A stretch of 64,000 nt of DNA from Clostridium sp. SY8519 (GTDB lineage: Bacteria > Bacillota > Clostridia > Lachnospirales > Lachnospiraceae), in contig NC_015737.1 in assembly GCF_000270305.1 (NCBI RefSeq), positions 801,501 to 865,500 on the forward strand, read 5' to 3'. The notes beneath the pieces were generated by a model. The model was given only the letters and a program-made list of their open reading frames with translations, was not told the DNA's origin and searched no databases. Numbering within the stretch: the first letter of the stretch is position 1; every line of letters begins with the position of its first letter. Below, piece after piece: positions 1 through 8,773 of the stretch. Position numbers and translations under genes: made by a program.

Positions 1-392
1 GCATCCACCTGTTCGAATTCCCGCACAAAATCTGTGCGGACACTCTCCAGGTCTTCCCCTGCTCCAAGGCGGCGCAGATAGGCTTTCAGCTGTCCGGTAC
101 GGTCATCCGCTTCCGCTGCCGGCTGTGTCTCACCGACAGCTTCGGACATGCTGTTTTCAGGAAATTCTCCGGTCAGCTCAAACCCGTTTTTCATCAGTGC
201 CGCTGCAATATCTGCCATGGAGATATTTTTCATTTTGGCGCCTTTCGGAATCGTCATGATTTTTCCTACCGAGTGAAGCACAGGTTTCTTTGTAATCTCA
301 GTGAAGCCGAGCTCTGCCATAAGATCAATCAGTTCCGGGTATTCTTTCGTCAGTTCAAAAACGGTGCGTGTCAAATCTATTTTTTTGGTCAT
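1..392 (-). CDS. DUF1858/DUF438 domain protein, C-terminus off the window
   Basis: The reading frame starts with ATG at 392 (GGAGG just upstream) and runs off the left edge, so about 130 N-terminal residues are visible. Residues about 5-60 look like a DUF1858 domain (LTKEYPELIDLMAELGF, then a GAKMKNISMADIAAAL segment). From about residue 105 the start of a DUF438 domain appears (LKAYLRRLGAGEDLESVR). Known proteins of this architecture often continue into a hemerythrin and a PAS-like domain and are thought to be redox or NO sensors in anaerobes. That part is not visible here, so the function is inferred from the family only. A perfect palindrome lies 56 bases upstream of the start. Confidence 0.8.
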   Translation of the reverse strand, partial: MTKKIDLTRTVFELTKEYPELIDLMAELGFTEITKKPVLHSVGKIMTIPKGAKMKNISMADIAAALMKNGFELTGEFPENSMSEAVGETQPAAEADDRTGQLKAYLRRLGAGEDLESVRTDFVREFEQVD

Positions 393-447
393 ATCTGTAA
401 TTCCTCCTTGCTTTTACGGGAAGTTTAACATAACGCATCTGTAAATT

Positions 448-465
448 ATGTGGTAATAACCACAT
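448..465. promoter_or_regulatory. Palindromic operator candidate upstream of the DUF438 gene
   Basis: ATGTGGT-AATA-ACCACAT is a perfect inverted repeat with 7-base arms and a 4-base centre, in the 204-base spacer between the methyltransferase and DUF438 genes. Size and symmetry resemble Crp/Fnr-family sites, but the half-site does not match a standard Fnr box, so the regulator is unknown. Confidence 0.45.
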
Positions 466-596
466 TTTATTTTTTTATCCGCAAATCAAGTCGGTCCATT
501 CAGAATCTGTTCTTTCTGTCCGAGCAGAATCTGTCATTTTGAAAGGGCTTTTCAAAGAATTTTCTCCGGATAGATCCAGAACAAATATATCAGGGA

Positions 597-1205
597 TCAG
601 TTCCCCGCCCTCACACAAAGCCATGTACCGCGCGCATCTGCCTGGATATCCGTAAATCCGGCCTGTGAAAGAAGTTTCCTCAGCAGATCTGCATCATACA
701 GTCTCATGCCGTCAATTATTTTTGAGAACTTTACCGCTTCCTTATCATGTCCGTTGGATTCGTTGCAGATAAAGAAAATCCCGTCTGACTTCAAAACCTT
801 GCGTATGCCTTCAAATGTTGTCTCAGGTTCCGGCCAAAAATATACGGTCTCGAAAGCCGTCACAAGATCGAAGGTACCCGCAGCAAAAGGAAGGGCGCTG
901 ACATCACCCTGCAGGATTTCACAGCGTTCGTCCCGGATTGCCTTCCGATTCACTTTTCTGGATTCCGCTGCGCTCACTTCGGAATAATCCAGGCCTGTGA
1001 CATGACCGTTCGGCACTTTCTCCAGCAGGCGGCGCACATTTGCGCCTCCGCCGCAGCCTGCATCCAGAATCCGCGCATCCGGAGCAATATTCAGATGGTC
1101 TAGCCCCCATTCCGCCAGCTTTGCATGGGATCCTCCATTCATCCCTTTTACCATCAGTTTTCCGCCGAATCCGACCGGCTTTCTGGTATTCTGAAAAAAT
1201 GACAT
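597..1205 (-). CDS. Class I SAM-dependent methyltransferase
   Basis: A 202-residue protein with a Rossmann-type methyltransferase core. Motif I is ILDAGCGGG at residues 46-54. An acidic motif II follows (TGLDYSE), then LVTAFETVYFWPEPE in the motif IV region. It belongs to the UbiE/Methyltransf_11 type, which is close to full length at this size. The substrate cannot be read from the sequence. ATG at 1205 has GGAGGT 7-8 bases upstream. A perfect short palindrome lies directly before the ribosome site, suggesting operator control of a single-gene unit. It follows lysS in the same direction, but a lysS terminator hairpin stands between them, so it is probably transcribed separately. Confidence 0.85.
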   Translation of the reverse strand: MSFFQNTRKPVGFGGKLMVKGMNGGSHAKLAEWGLDHLNIAPDARILDAGCGGGANVRRLLEKVPNGHVTGLDYSEVSAAESRKVNRKAIRDERCEILQGDVSALPFAAGTFDLVTAFETVYFWPEPETTFEGIRKVLKSDGIFFICNESNGHDKEAVKFSKIIDGMRLYDADLLRKLLSQAGFTDIQADARGTWLCVRAGN

Positions 1206-1224
1206 GCCTTGTACCTCCTATTCA

Positions 1225-1238
1225 TTAGTTTCAACTAA
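1225..1238. promoter_or_regulatory. Palindrome before the methyltransferase ribosome site
   Basis: TTAGTT-TC-AACTAA is a perfect 6+6 inverted repeat, 7 bases upstream of the GGAGGT of the 597-1205 gene. The position suits an operator overlapping the transcription start. No regulator gene is adjacent. The rest of the 1206-1518 spacer shows a second small hairpin (GAGAAAC/GTTTCTC near 1258-1281) and no gene. Confidence 0.3.
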
Positions 1239-1435
1239 CTTCATGGTGATTTTTTAGAGAAACCCATTAAGAGTTTCTCCTTAACACAGAAGTATTCTGC
1301 ATTGTATTTAAGCTTAGTTTTCCGTTAGTTCATTAACTATCTCTTTAACTGTCTCATATTTTACCAATGAGCAAGTGAAAGCGCAAGCTCTCTGTAACAG
1401 TTCCTGCGTGTTCTGCTGATGGTATATTGCAAATA

Positions 1436-1466
1436 AATGGGCAGCTCCTTCATGGAACTGCCCATT
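1436..1466 (-). terminator. Terminator-like hairpin after lysS
   Basis: A 13-bp stem (arms 1436-1448 and 1454-1466, one G-U pair in the minus-strand RNA) closes a 5-base loop about 50 bases after the lysS stop. Minus-strand sequence after the stem is AT-rich (TTATTTGC) rather than a clean T run, so termination is likely but not certain. Confidence 0.55.
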
Positions 1467-1518
1467 CAATGTCAAAATATGCGATTGCTTTTTGTTTTCT
1501 ATGGCAAAACGGCATCTT

Positions 1519-3444
1519 TTAATACAGCTTTGCTCCCGCCGGAATATGATCATCCACCAGAAGCAGATGCAGTTTTTCTTCGCCCTCTTCCTCATGAACC
1601 GCGGAAAGCAGCATACCGCAGGAGTCAACCCCCATCATGGCTCTCGGCGGAAGGTTCACGATGGCAATGGCCGTTTTCCCAACCAGTTCTTCCGGTTCAT
1701 AGAATGCATGGATCCCGCTTAAAATTGTGCGTTCCGTGCCGGTTCCGTCATCCAGGGTGAACTGCAGAAGCTTCTTGGATTTCGGTACTGCCACGCAGTC
1801 TTTGATCTTGACCGCACGGAAATCGCTCTTGCTGAAGGTGTCAAAATCCACCATCTCCTCAAACAGTGGTTCCACTTTTACCTTGGAAAAGTCAATGACT
1901 TCCGGCTTCTCCTCTGCCGGATTGGCAAGGAATCCCTTTGCCTTGGAAGCCTTTGTATCGCTGTCCAGGGACTTCATCGTGGGGAAGAGCAGCACGTCAC
2001 GAATGGCCGGTGAATCCGTCAGCAGCATCACAAGACGATCAATTCCATAGCCGATACCGCCTGTCGGAGGCATGCCGATTTCCAGTGCGTTCAGGAAATC
2101 TTCATCGGTATGCTGCGCTTCTTCGTCGCCTGCTTCTGCCAGGGCATCCTGGGCCTTGAAACGTTCTCTCTGGTCGATGGGATCGTTCAGCTCGGAATAG
2201 GCATTGGCCATCTCCCGTCCGTAGATAAAGAGCTCAAAACGCTCTACCAGAGAAGGATCTGACGGTTTCTTCTTGGTCAGCGGTGAAATTTCGATGGGAT
2301 GATCCATGATAAATACGGGCTGGATCAGATTTTCCTCACAAAATTCTTCAAAGAACAGGCTGATAATATCTCCGCGCACGTGATGCGCTTCAAATTCCAC
2401 GCCTTTTTCTTTGGCGATGGCTCTGGCTTCTTCGTCTGTCTGAATGGTATTGAAATCCACGCCGGCGTATTTTTTCACTGCATCGATCATAGTCAGACGT
2501 TCGAAGGGTTTGCCCAGATCAATAGCAGTTCCGTTGTATGTAATAGTCGTGGTGCCGCATACTTTTTCTGCCAGATAACGGAACATCTTCTCGGTCAGAT
2601 CCATCATGCCGTTGTAATCCGTGTATGCCTGATACAGTTCCATCAGGGTAAATTCCGGGTTGTGGCGGGTATCAACACCCTCATTCCGAAACACACGGCC
2701 GATTTCATAGACACGCTCCAGTCCGCCGACAATCAGACGTTTCAGATACAGCTCCAGAGAAATGCGGAGCTTCACGTCTTCATTCAGTGCGTTATAATGG
2801 GTCTCAAAAGGTCTGGCTGCCGCGCCGCCCGCATTGGACACCAGCATCGGAGTCTCCACCTCCATGAAATCCATGCCGTCTAAGAAATTACGGATTTCTT
2901 TGATAATCTGAGAACGCTTGATAAAGGTATCGCGCACGTCTGGATTCATGATCAGGTCTACATATCTCTGCCGATAACGGGTATCGGTATCGGTCAGGCC
3001 GTGGAACTTCTCCGGCAGCACCTGAAGACTTTTGGCCAGAAGTGTCACCTCTGACGCATGTACGGAGATCTCACCGGTCTTTGTTTTGAAGACAGTTCCC
3101 CGGATGCCGATAATATCGCCGATATCGTATTTTTTGAAATCTGCGTAGGATTCTTCTCCGATTTCATCCCGGGCAACATATGCCTGAATATCGCCCTGTT
3201 TGTCACGAACATTGCAGAATGAAGCCTTGCCCATGACACGCTTGAACATCATGCGGCCGGCAACGGATACTTCCCTGCCCTCCAGCTCATCGTAACGGTC
3301 TTTAATCTCCTGGCTGTGATGGGTCTGGTCATACTTTGTGATTACAAAAGGATCCTTCCCTGCCTGCTGCAGATTCGCGAATTTTTCACGGCGGTTTTTC
3401 AGGATCTGGTTCAGATCCTGTGGCTGTCCATTGTTCTTTGCCAT
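1519..3444 (-). CDS. lysS: Lysyl-tRNA synthetase (class II) with C-terminal tRNA-binding domain
   Basis: Class II LysRS charges tRNA(Lys) with lysine. The N-terminal OB-fold anticodon domain is followed by the catalytic core. Motif 2 is [14 protein letters not shown] and motif 3 is [12 protein letters not shown]. At 641 residues it is well longer than the usual roughly 490-510. The extra part (about residue 525 on) resembles the EMAPII/Trbp111 tRNA-binding fold: [18 protein letters not shown] near its start, [20 protein letters not shown] later. Such a domain is best known at the C-terminus of MetRS. ATG at 3444 has AAGGAGAT upstream. It lies downstream of greA in the same direction and probably belongs to one operon. 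Confidence 0.97.
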   Translation of the reverse strand: MAKNNGQPQDLNQILKNRREKFANLQQAGKDPFVITKYDQTHHSQEIKDRYDELEGREVSVAGRMMFKRVMGKASFCNVRDKQGDIQAYVARDEIGEESYADFKKYDIGDIIGIRGTVFKTKTGEISVHASEVTLLAKSLQVLPEKFHGLTDTDTRYRQRYVDLIMNPDVRDTFIKRSQIIKEIRNFLDGMDFMEVETPMLVSNAGGAAARPFETHYNALNEDVKLRISLELYLKRLIVGGLERVYEIGRVFRNEGVDTRHNPEFTLMELYQAYTDYNGMMDLTEKMFRYLAEKVCGTTTITYNGTAIDLGKPFERLTMIDAVKKYAGVDFNTIQTDEEARAIAKEKGVEFEAHHVRGDIISLFFEEFCEENLIQPVFIMDHPIEISPLTKKKPSDPSLVERFELFIYGREMANAYSELNDPIDQRERFKAQDALAEAGDEEAQHTDEDFLNALEIGMPPTGGIGYGIDRLVMLLTDSPAIRDVLLFPTMKSLDSDTKASKAKGFLANPAEEKPEVIDFSKVKVEPLFEEMVDFDTFSKSDFRAVKIKDCVAVPKSKKLLQFTLDDGTGTERTILSGIHAFYEPEELVGKTAIAIVNLPPRAMMGVDSCGMLLSAVHEEEGEEKLHLLLVDDHIPAGAKLY

Positions 3445-3574
3445 CTCTCGATCTCCTTCTTTAATGAATATTGTTCCGTTCCTGCCTCTGGTCCTGTCAG
3501 TGGATTTATTTTAACAGATTGCAGCAGGATATGCAAAATCAAGCACGCCTTTTGGCGTGCCTGAAAGATCTGTC

Positions 3575-4048
3575 TTATACTCTCTGGATATCCAGAACTT
3601 TGTACTGAAATACACCGCCGGGTGTTTCCACATTTACCATATCGCCTACCCGGCTTCCCAGCAGCGCGTTGCCTACGGGAGATTCGTTGGAGATACGGCC
3701 CTTCAGACTGTTGGCCTCGGTTGATCCGACCAGCTGATAATCCAGCTCTTCGTTGAATTCCACATCCAGGATTCTGACCTTGCAGCCTACGGATACGGTG
3801 TCTGTGTCACCGCTGTCTTCGATGACTTCCACATTCTTCAGCATAGCTTCCAGCTCATCGATCCGGGCTTCGATATCACGCTGCTCATCTTTTGCCGCAT
3901 CATACTCCGCGTTCTCGGATAAGTCGCCCTGTTCCCGGGCTTCCTTGATCTTCTGAGCGATTTCTTTACGTTTTACATTTTTCAGGGTGCTGAGTTCTTC
4001 TTCTCTTTCCTTCAGACCCTGTGCTGTTAATAATGTCTTTTCTGCCAT
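3575..4048 (-). CDS. greA: Transcription elongation factor GreA
   Basis: GreA enters the secondary channel of RNA polymerase and stimulates transcript cleavage in backtracked complexes. The 157-residue length is typical. The N-terminal half is the coiled coil, with acidic and charged residues around ENAEYDAAKDEQRDIEARI. The C-terminal half is FKBP-like and contains the family signature GRISNESPVGNALLGSRVGD. The ATG at 4048 is preceded by GGAGGAAA. It sits between dusB and lysS in the same direction, an order common in Lachnospiraceae. Confidence 0.97.
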   Translation of the reverse strand: MAEKTLLTAQGLKEREEELSTLKNVKRKEIAQKIKEAREQGDLSENAEYDAAKDEQRDIEARIDELEAMLKNVEVIEDSGDTDTVSVGCKVRILDVEFNEELDYQLVGSTEANSLKGRISNESPVGNALLGSRVGDMVNVETPGGVFQYKVLDIQRV

Positions 4049-4188
4049 GTTACGGTTTCCTCCGAATCACATTTCTGTCTGCCTGCAAACATCTGCCTCA
4101 CACGGGATACACCCGTCACGGCTTCATCTATCAACAATTTCAACATTATAGTCGTTTCAAATATTAATGTCAACCAACTCCGGCAGTT

Positions 4189-5145
4189 TCAGCGGTTTGC
4201 ACGAAGCAGAAGGTCCTCCAGTTCCTGAATGGTCTCCACTTCATTCATTTTTCCCCTGAGCCGGGAGGCGTTTCGGCAGCCGCTGAGGTACCAGCCTGCG
4301 TGTTTGCGCATTTCACGGATGCCGATATAGTCTCCCTTTTCCCGGATCAGCATACGGGCATGCCGCAGCAGCATGGCGCTGATTTCCTCATATCCGGGCT
4401 TGGGCAGATCTTCGCCGGTCTCCAGTTTGTGCAGAATCTGGCGGAAAATCCATGGATTTCCCTGTGCGCCCCTGCCGATCATGAATCCGTCGCAGCCGGT
4501 CTGCTCCTTCATAGCCAGTACATCATCCGCGGACAGAAGGTCGCCGTTGCCGATCACCGGAATGGATACCGCTTCCTTTACCTGCCGGATAATATCCCAG
4601 TCCGCCCGGCCGGAATAATACTGCATCCGTGTCCTGCCATGCACCGCCACGGCAGCCACGCCGCATTGCTCGGCTATTTTCGCGATTTCCACGGCGTTTA
4701 CATGCTCGTCGTCAAATCCTTTCCGGAATTTGACGGTTACCGGTTTGCGGCTGGCCTTCACCAGCGCTGTCAGAATCCGTTCCGCCAGTTTCGGATCCCG
4801 CATCAGGCCGGATCCTTCCCCATTGTTGACCACCTTCGGCACCGGGCACCCCATGTTGAAGTCCAGAATGTCAAAGGGCCGGTCCTGAATCTGCGCCGCG
4901 ATCAGCCCCAGAATCTCCGGATCGGAGCCGAACAGCTGCAGCGAAACAGGATGTTCCCGCGGATCAATCGCCATCAGTTCTTCTGTTTTTTTGTTTTTAT
5001 AATAAATGGCCTTGGCGCTCACCATTTCCGTGCACAGAAGGCCTGCGCCCTGCTCCTTGCAGAGCAGGCGGAAGGGAAGATCTGTCACTCCCGCCATGGG
5101 CGCGAGTATCAGGTTATTGTCCAGCGTAACATTTCCTATTTTCAT
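4189..5145 (-). CDS. dusB: tRNA-dihydrouridine synthase (DusB type)
   Basis: This FMN enzyme reduces specific uridines in tRNA to dihydrouridine. The 318-residue protein begins with the family motif LAPMAGVTDLPFRLL. The catalytic cysteine is in NMGCPVPKV at about residue 100. FMN-contact motifs VIGNGDLLSADD and GRGAQGNPWIF follow, and the C-terminal helical domain (REMRKHAGWYLSG) is present. Nothing essential appears missing. ATG at 5145 has only a weak GAGG upstream. It is transcribed after coaX and before greA; the coaX-dusB spacer is filled by a short imperfect tandem repeat. Confidence 0.95.
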   Translation of the reverse strand: MKIGNVTLDNNLILAPMAGVTDLPFRLLCKEQGAGLLCTEMVSAKAIYYKNKKTEELMAIDPREHPVSLQLFGSDPEILGLIAAQIQDRPFDILDFNMGCPVPKVVNNGEGSGLMRDPKLAERILTALVKASRKPVTVKFRKGFDDEHVNAVEIAKIAEQCGVAAVAVHGRTRMQYYSGRADWDIIRQVKEAVSIPVIGNGDLLSADDVLAMKEQTGCDGFMIGRGAQGNPWIFRQILHKLETGEDLPKPGYEEISAMLLRHARMLIREKGDYIGIREMRKHAGWYLSGCRNASRLRGKMNEVETIQELEDLLLRANR

Positions 5146-5218
5146 AATGGTTGCTTCTGCCTCTTTCCAGCGGTGCGCGGCAGTCTGCCTGCGTACCCGC
5201 AGACAAAAGCACAGCCTC

Positions 5219-5322
5219 CTGTGCTGTGCTGTCTTCTCGTTTTTGGTTATCTGCTGTGCTGCCTGCTCTGCTTTTGGTCCTGGTTATCTGCTGTGCTGTC
5301 TTTTCTGCTTTTGGTTTATTTC
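5219..5322. repeat. Imperfect tandem repeat between coaX and dusB
   Basis: Three related units each contain GCTGTGCTG followed by a T-rich TCTGCTTTTGGTT-type segment. TGGTTATCTGCTGTGCTG occurs twice, and units are about 32-37 bases. The last unit overlaps the end of coaX, encoding its final residues. It looks like replication slippage and no function is evident. Confidence 0.7.
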
Positions 5323-6083
5323 TGCTTTTCGTAGATCATCCGCATGCCCTTCAGCGTAAGCATCGGATCATAGATATCAATGGCATCCGTTTCCTTTTCA
5401 ATCAGAACCCCGAGACCGCCGGTGGCTACCACTGTGATATTGTCGAAACCGGCTTCTTTTTTCATCCGGTTGATGATGTATTCACTCTGGCCGATCTGTC
5501 CGTATACCAGGCCGGCCTGCATGCTGGCGATGGTATCCTTGGCAAGGATTTTGCGGGGTTTTTTGATTTCGAATTCCGGAAGTTTTGCCGTTAACGACCA
5601 CATCGCCTGTGCGGATGAGCTGATGCCCGGCGCGGTAACCCCGGCAATAAACGAACCGTCCGCGTCCACCAGATCAAAGGTAGTGGCTGTGCCGTAATCC
5701 ACAACAATCACCGGCCCGCCGTACAGGCCGTATGCCGCTGCCGCGTCTACGATACGGTCGGCGCCGATGGCGCGGGGATTCTTGGTGGCAACCCGAATGC
5801 CTGTTTTGATGCCGGCTTCCACAATAATCGGCTGGGAATGGAAATATTTGACACAGGCACTGGTCAGAGAGTGCATGGCATTCGGCACAACGGATGCCAC
5901 AATGATGGCATCGATGGTTTTTACCTTTACCTGATTGTGCTCCAGCAGATCGCAGATAATCATGCCGTATTCATCTGAAGTACGGGGCTGTTTTGTGGTC
6001 ATGCGGAATGTGGTCACCAGTTCCTCGCCGTTGAACACTCCCACTGTAATGTTCGTGTTGCCGATATCGATTGTCAGTAACAT
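5316..6083 (-). CDS. coaX: Type III pantothenate kinase
   Basis: CoaX phosphorylates pantothenate in the first step of coenzyme A synthesis. It belongs to the acetate/sugar kinase/Hsp70 fold. Residues 5-16 give the phosphate-1 motif [12 protein letters not shown]. The [17 protein letters not shown] segment and the phosphate-2 motif [14 protein letters not shown] follow, and ATGGLGVLI is near the C-terminus. At 255 residues it is full length. ATG at 6083 has GGGAGG upstream. It lies directly downstream of the DUF6145 gene and upstream of dusB. The last residues are encoded inside a tandem repeat, which suggests a slightly variable C-terminus. Confidence 0.96.
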   Translation of the reverse strand: MLLTIDIGNTNITVGVFNGEELVTTFRMTTKQPRTSDEYGMIICDLLEHNQVKVKTIDAIIVASVVPNAMHSLTSACVKYFHSQPIIVEAGIKTGIRVATKNPRAIGADRIVDAAAAYGLYGGPVIVVDYGTATTFDLVDADGSFIAGVTAPGISSSAQAMWSLTAKLPEFEIKKPRKILAKDTIASMQAGLVYGQIGQSEYIINRMKKEAGFDNITVVATGGLGVLIEKETDAIDIYDPMLTLKGMRMIYEKQK

Positions 6084-6171
6084 ATCTTTCTTTTCCTCCC
6101 GGCCCGTATGGTTCTCTCCGGCGCAGGCATACTGCTCTGCAGCCTCTCCCCCGGGAGCGGGCCTGTTTTAT

Positions 6172-6522
6172 TTATTGATCCTGCAGAAGGTCTTCCGGCG
6201 GCACTTCACCCATACAAAACACGCGGTAGTACAGTTCCAGGCCTTCCAGAAGTTCCTTTCTGTCCCGTTGGATCTGCTTGATCTTCAGCACACTTCCGAT
6301 CTCATCATAAAGAAGGTCTTCCTCATTGGCTGAAGTCTCCAGTTCCAGTGTGCCTTCCGGTGTAAAATACAGGGTAAGGATCCCGCCTACATCCTCTGTG
6401 AATAAGACACACATGATCTGCAGTTCTTCGCGGATCCCCTCCGGCAGCCGTTCAAACTCCGGATTCAGATAATATTTTTTATTATATGCACTGGCCGCGC
6501 ACAATACAACCTTTTCTTTCAT
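6172..6522 (-). CDS. DUF6145 family protein
   Basis: A small soluble protein of 116 residues with no recognised catalytic motif. It matches a conserved Lachnospiraceae family by its N-terminus (KVVLCAASAYNKKYYLNPEF), a central IMCVLFTEDVGGILTLYF and the YDEIGSVLKIKQIQRDRKEL segment. The function is unknown. It sits between birA and coaX in one direction. The constant linkage to these cofactor genes is suggestive but not evidence of a role. The ribosome site is weak, so coupling to upstream translation is possible. Confidence 0.75.
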   Translation of the reverse strand: MKEKVVLCAASAYNKKYYLNPEFERLPEGIREELQIMCVLFTEDVGGILTLYFTPEGTLELETSANEEDLLYDEIGSVLKIKQIQRDRKELLEGLELYYRVFCMGEVPPEDLLQDQ

Positions 6523-6611
6523 CGAATTGTTTTTGTATCCTCTCTGATACGATGATCTGTTTTGATTCGTTTCCTCTGCGGAAATTCGTTTTTCTCCACG
6601 TTTGTAAATAT

Positions 6612-7586
6612 TTACACATATCCGTAAATTCCACGGACCGATACTTCCCCGGAAAACACTTCTCTGGTACCGTTTTCCGTCTCCACCAGCAGATCGCCCC
6701 GGGTATTAATGCCCCGGGCAACACCGGTATAAGCTCCGTGGGGATCCAGCACCCGCACTTCCCTGCCGCAGTTTAACAGATAACTGTTGTACTCTTCCTG
6801 AAGCGCGCGCAGGTCTTCATTCCGCAGAAAACGTTCATAATACTCTTCAAATGCCTCCAGCACGTTGCTGATCAGTTCCGCGCGGCTGACTTTTTTCCCG
6901 GTTTCCCGATAGATGGAAGTTGCTGTATCCTTCAGGTCTTCTGAAAAAGCCTCATCCAGCACATTGATCCCGTCTCCGATTACGATATGGTTGATGCAGT
7001 CCGGTTCCGCGCTCATCTCAGTCAGGATGCCGCAGATCTTGCGGCCGTCGGAAACCACATCATTGGGCCATTTGATTCCGCAGGAGAGTCCTGCTGTCTT
7101 CCAGATTCCCCGGCGGATCGCCATGGCCATCACCAGCGTAAGCATCGACGCGTTCACCGGGGACAGGTCCGGACGAATCAGCAGGCTCATCCAGACACCT
7201 GTGCCCCTGGGGGATATCCAAGGTCTGCCCCGTCGGCCCCTGCCTGCGGTCTGCACTTCCGCAATCACCAGCGTCCCATGGGGTGCGCCGGACTCTGCCA
7301 GTCGTTTGGCTTCGTTGTTGGTGGAATCGATTTCCGCGCAGACATACAGTTCACGTCCCGCCCAGGCCGTATGCAGATGGGATTCCACCTGTGCTTTCGT
7401 CAAAAGATCCGGTTCGCCCAGAATCCGATAGCCTTTATTTCGGACTGCCTCGATTTCATACCCCTCTTCTTCCAGGCCGCGGATTGCCTTCCATACGGCA
7501 GTCCGGGACACTCCGAGCTGTTCGCTGATATACTGGCCGGATACAAAATCCGCGCCGAAAAGCAGCTTCAGTACTTTCTCCTTCAT
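6612..7586 (-). CDS. birA: Biotin operon repressor / biotin-[acetyl-CoA-carboxylase] ligase
   Basis: BirA activates biotin to biotinyl-AMP, attaches it to biotin-dependent carboxylases and can repress biotin genes. The ATG at 7586 is chosen because the protein then begins with the winged HTH (MKEKVLKLLFGADFVSGQ, then SRTAVWKAIRGLEEEGYEI). A frame extending to 7673 adds an unrelated Cys-rich stretch. The catalytic core shows STNNEAKRL, GRGRRGRPWISPRGTG and KWPNDVV, and the C-terminal SH3-like domain is present. One family motif usually read as GIGINVN is GDGINVL here. The HTH makes it the bifunctional type. Confidence 0.93.
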   Translation of the reverse strand: MKEKVLKLLFGADFVSGQYISEQLGVSRTAVWKAIRGLEEEGYEIEAVRNKGYRILGEPDLLTKAQVESHLHTAWAGRELYVCAEIDSTNNEAKRLAESGAPHGTLVIAEVQTAGRGRRGRPWISPRGTGVWMSLLIRPDLSPVNASMLTLVMAMAIRRGIWKTAGLSCGIKWPNDVVSDGRKICGILTEMSAEPDCINHIVIGDGINVLDEAFSEDLKDTATSIYRETGKKVSRAELISNVLEAFEEYYERFLRNEDLRALQEEYNSYLLNCGREVRVLDPHGAYTGVARGINTRGDLLVETENGTREVFSGEVSVRGIYGYV

Positions 7587-7645
7587 ACAATCTTTCGCTC
7601 TCTTTCCATCTCTCCGGCAAATACAGATGTTCTCTCCGCAAACAC

Positions 7646-7676
7646 AGGGCGGGAAGGTCTCTGACCTTCCCACCCT
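7646..7676 (-). terminator. Strong hairpin between argF and birA
   Basis: Arms of 14 bases (7646-7659 and 7663-7676, one wobble pair) close a 3-base loop. In minus-strand RNA it lies about 85 bases after the argF stop and 60 bases before the birA start. There is no clear T run behind it, so it may be a weak terminator or an mRNA-processing structure. Confidence 0.4.
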
Positions 7677-7761
7677 GCATATTCGTCAGATCGCCCGGAT
7701 GCCGACCCGAACGGCGCATCCTCTGCCCTTTCGGCTGTCGGCAGCTGTTGTGTGCTCTCCG

Positions 7762-8754
7762 TTATTCGCCTAATGTCGCAAGCATGACTGCCTTGATGGT
7801 ATGCATACGGTTCTCTGCCTCATCAAATACAATCGACTGCTCGCTTTCAAAGACTTCGTCCGTGACTTCCATCTCTTTCAGTCCGTATTTTTCGGCAATC
7901 TGCGCACCGATTCCGGTATTGCAGTCATGGAACGCCGGCAGACAGTGCATGAATTTCACCTGCGGACCGGCTGCGTCCATCAGTTCCCGGTTCACCTGGT
8001 ACGGGAGCAGATCCTCGATTCGCTCCTTCCATACTTCATCCGGCTCGCCCATGGACACCCAGACATCTGTATAAATCACATCCGCGCCTTTGACACCTGC
8101 TTTGGCGTCTTCTGTCAGTGTAATGCTGCCGCCGTTTTCCGCCGCAATCTGCTCACACTGCGCCACCAGCGCCGGATCCGGGAAATATTTTTTATTGCTG
8201 CAGGCCACAAAATCCATGCCCAGCTTGGCGCTGACTACCATCAGGGAATTGGCCATATTATAACGGGCATCTCCCATATAGGCAAGTTTGATCCCTTTGA
8301 TTTTTCCAAAATGCTCCCGGATCGTCAGCACATCCGCCAGCATCTGTGTCGGGTGAAATTCGTTGGTCAGACCGTTCCATACCGGCACGCCCGCGTATTT
8401 GGCCAGTTCTTCCACAATATCCTGTCCGAATCCGCGGTATTCGATTCCGTCATAAATACGCCCCAGTACTCTGGCAGTGTCCGCAATGCTTTCTTTCTTG
8501 CCGATCTGAGAGGCACTGGGATCCAGGAATGTGGCATGCATGCCCAGATCATAGGCAGCCACCTCAAAGGAGCAGCGGGTCCGGGTACTGGTTTTTTCAA
8601 AAATCAGGGCGATATTCTTACCCTTTAACGTATCATGCGGAATTCCTTTTTTCTTTTTATCTTTCAGATCTGCGGCCAGATCAATGAACTGCATGATCTC
8701 CTCCGGCGTAAAATCCAGAAGTTTCAGAAAATTTCTGCCTTTTAAGTCTGACAT
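7762..8754 (-). CDS. argF: Ornithine carbamoyltransferase
   Basis: This enzyme makes citrulline from ornithine and carbamoyl phosphate. The 330-residue chain carries the carbamoyl-phosphate motif STRTR at residues 56-60 and [31 protein letters not shown] carries the HPTQ signature. The ornithine-side motifs are [11 protein letters not shown] and the catalytic HCLPAFHD near residue 275. It is of OTC rather than aspartate carbamoyltransferase type. ATG at 8754 has AAGGAGAG upstream. No other arginine gene is nearby, so whether it is biosynthetic or catabolic cannot be told from context. Confidence 0.95.
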   Translation of the reverse strand: MSDLKGRNFLKLLDFTPEEIMQFIDLAADLKDKKKKGIPHDTLKGKNIALIFEKTSTRTRCSFEVAAYDLGMHATFLDPSASQIGKKESIADTARVLGRIYDGIEYRGFGQDIVEELAKYAGVPVWNGLTNEFHPTQMLADVLTIREHFGKIKGIKLAYMGDARYNMANSLMVVSAKLGMDFVACSNKKYFPDPALVAQCEQIAAENGGSITLTEDAKAGVKGADVIYTDVWVSMGEPDEVWKERIEDLLPYQVNRELMDAAGPQVKFMHCLPAFHDCNTGIGAQIAEKYGLKEMEVTDEVFESEQSIVFDEAENRMHTIKAVMLATLGE

Positions 8755-8773
8755 GGTTACTTATCTCTCCTTT

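Noticed and set aside
4300..5334. A 344-codon plus-strand frame opposite dusB
   Set aside because: It is the complement of a clearly conserved dusB gene and has no family features or ribosome site; many similar long antisense frames occur in this GC-rich part.
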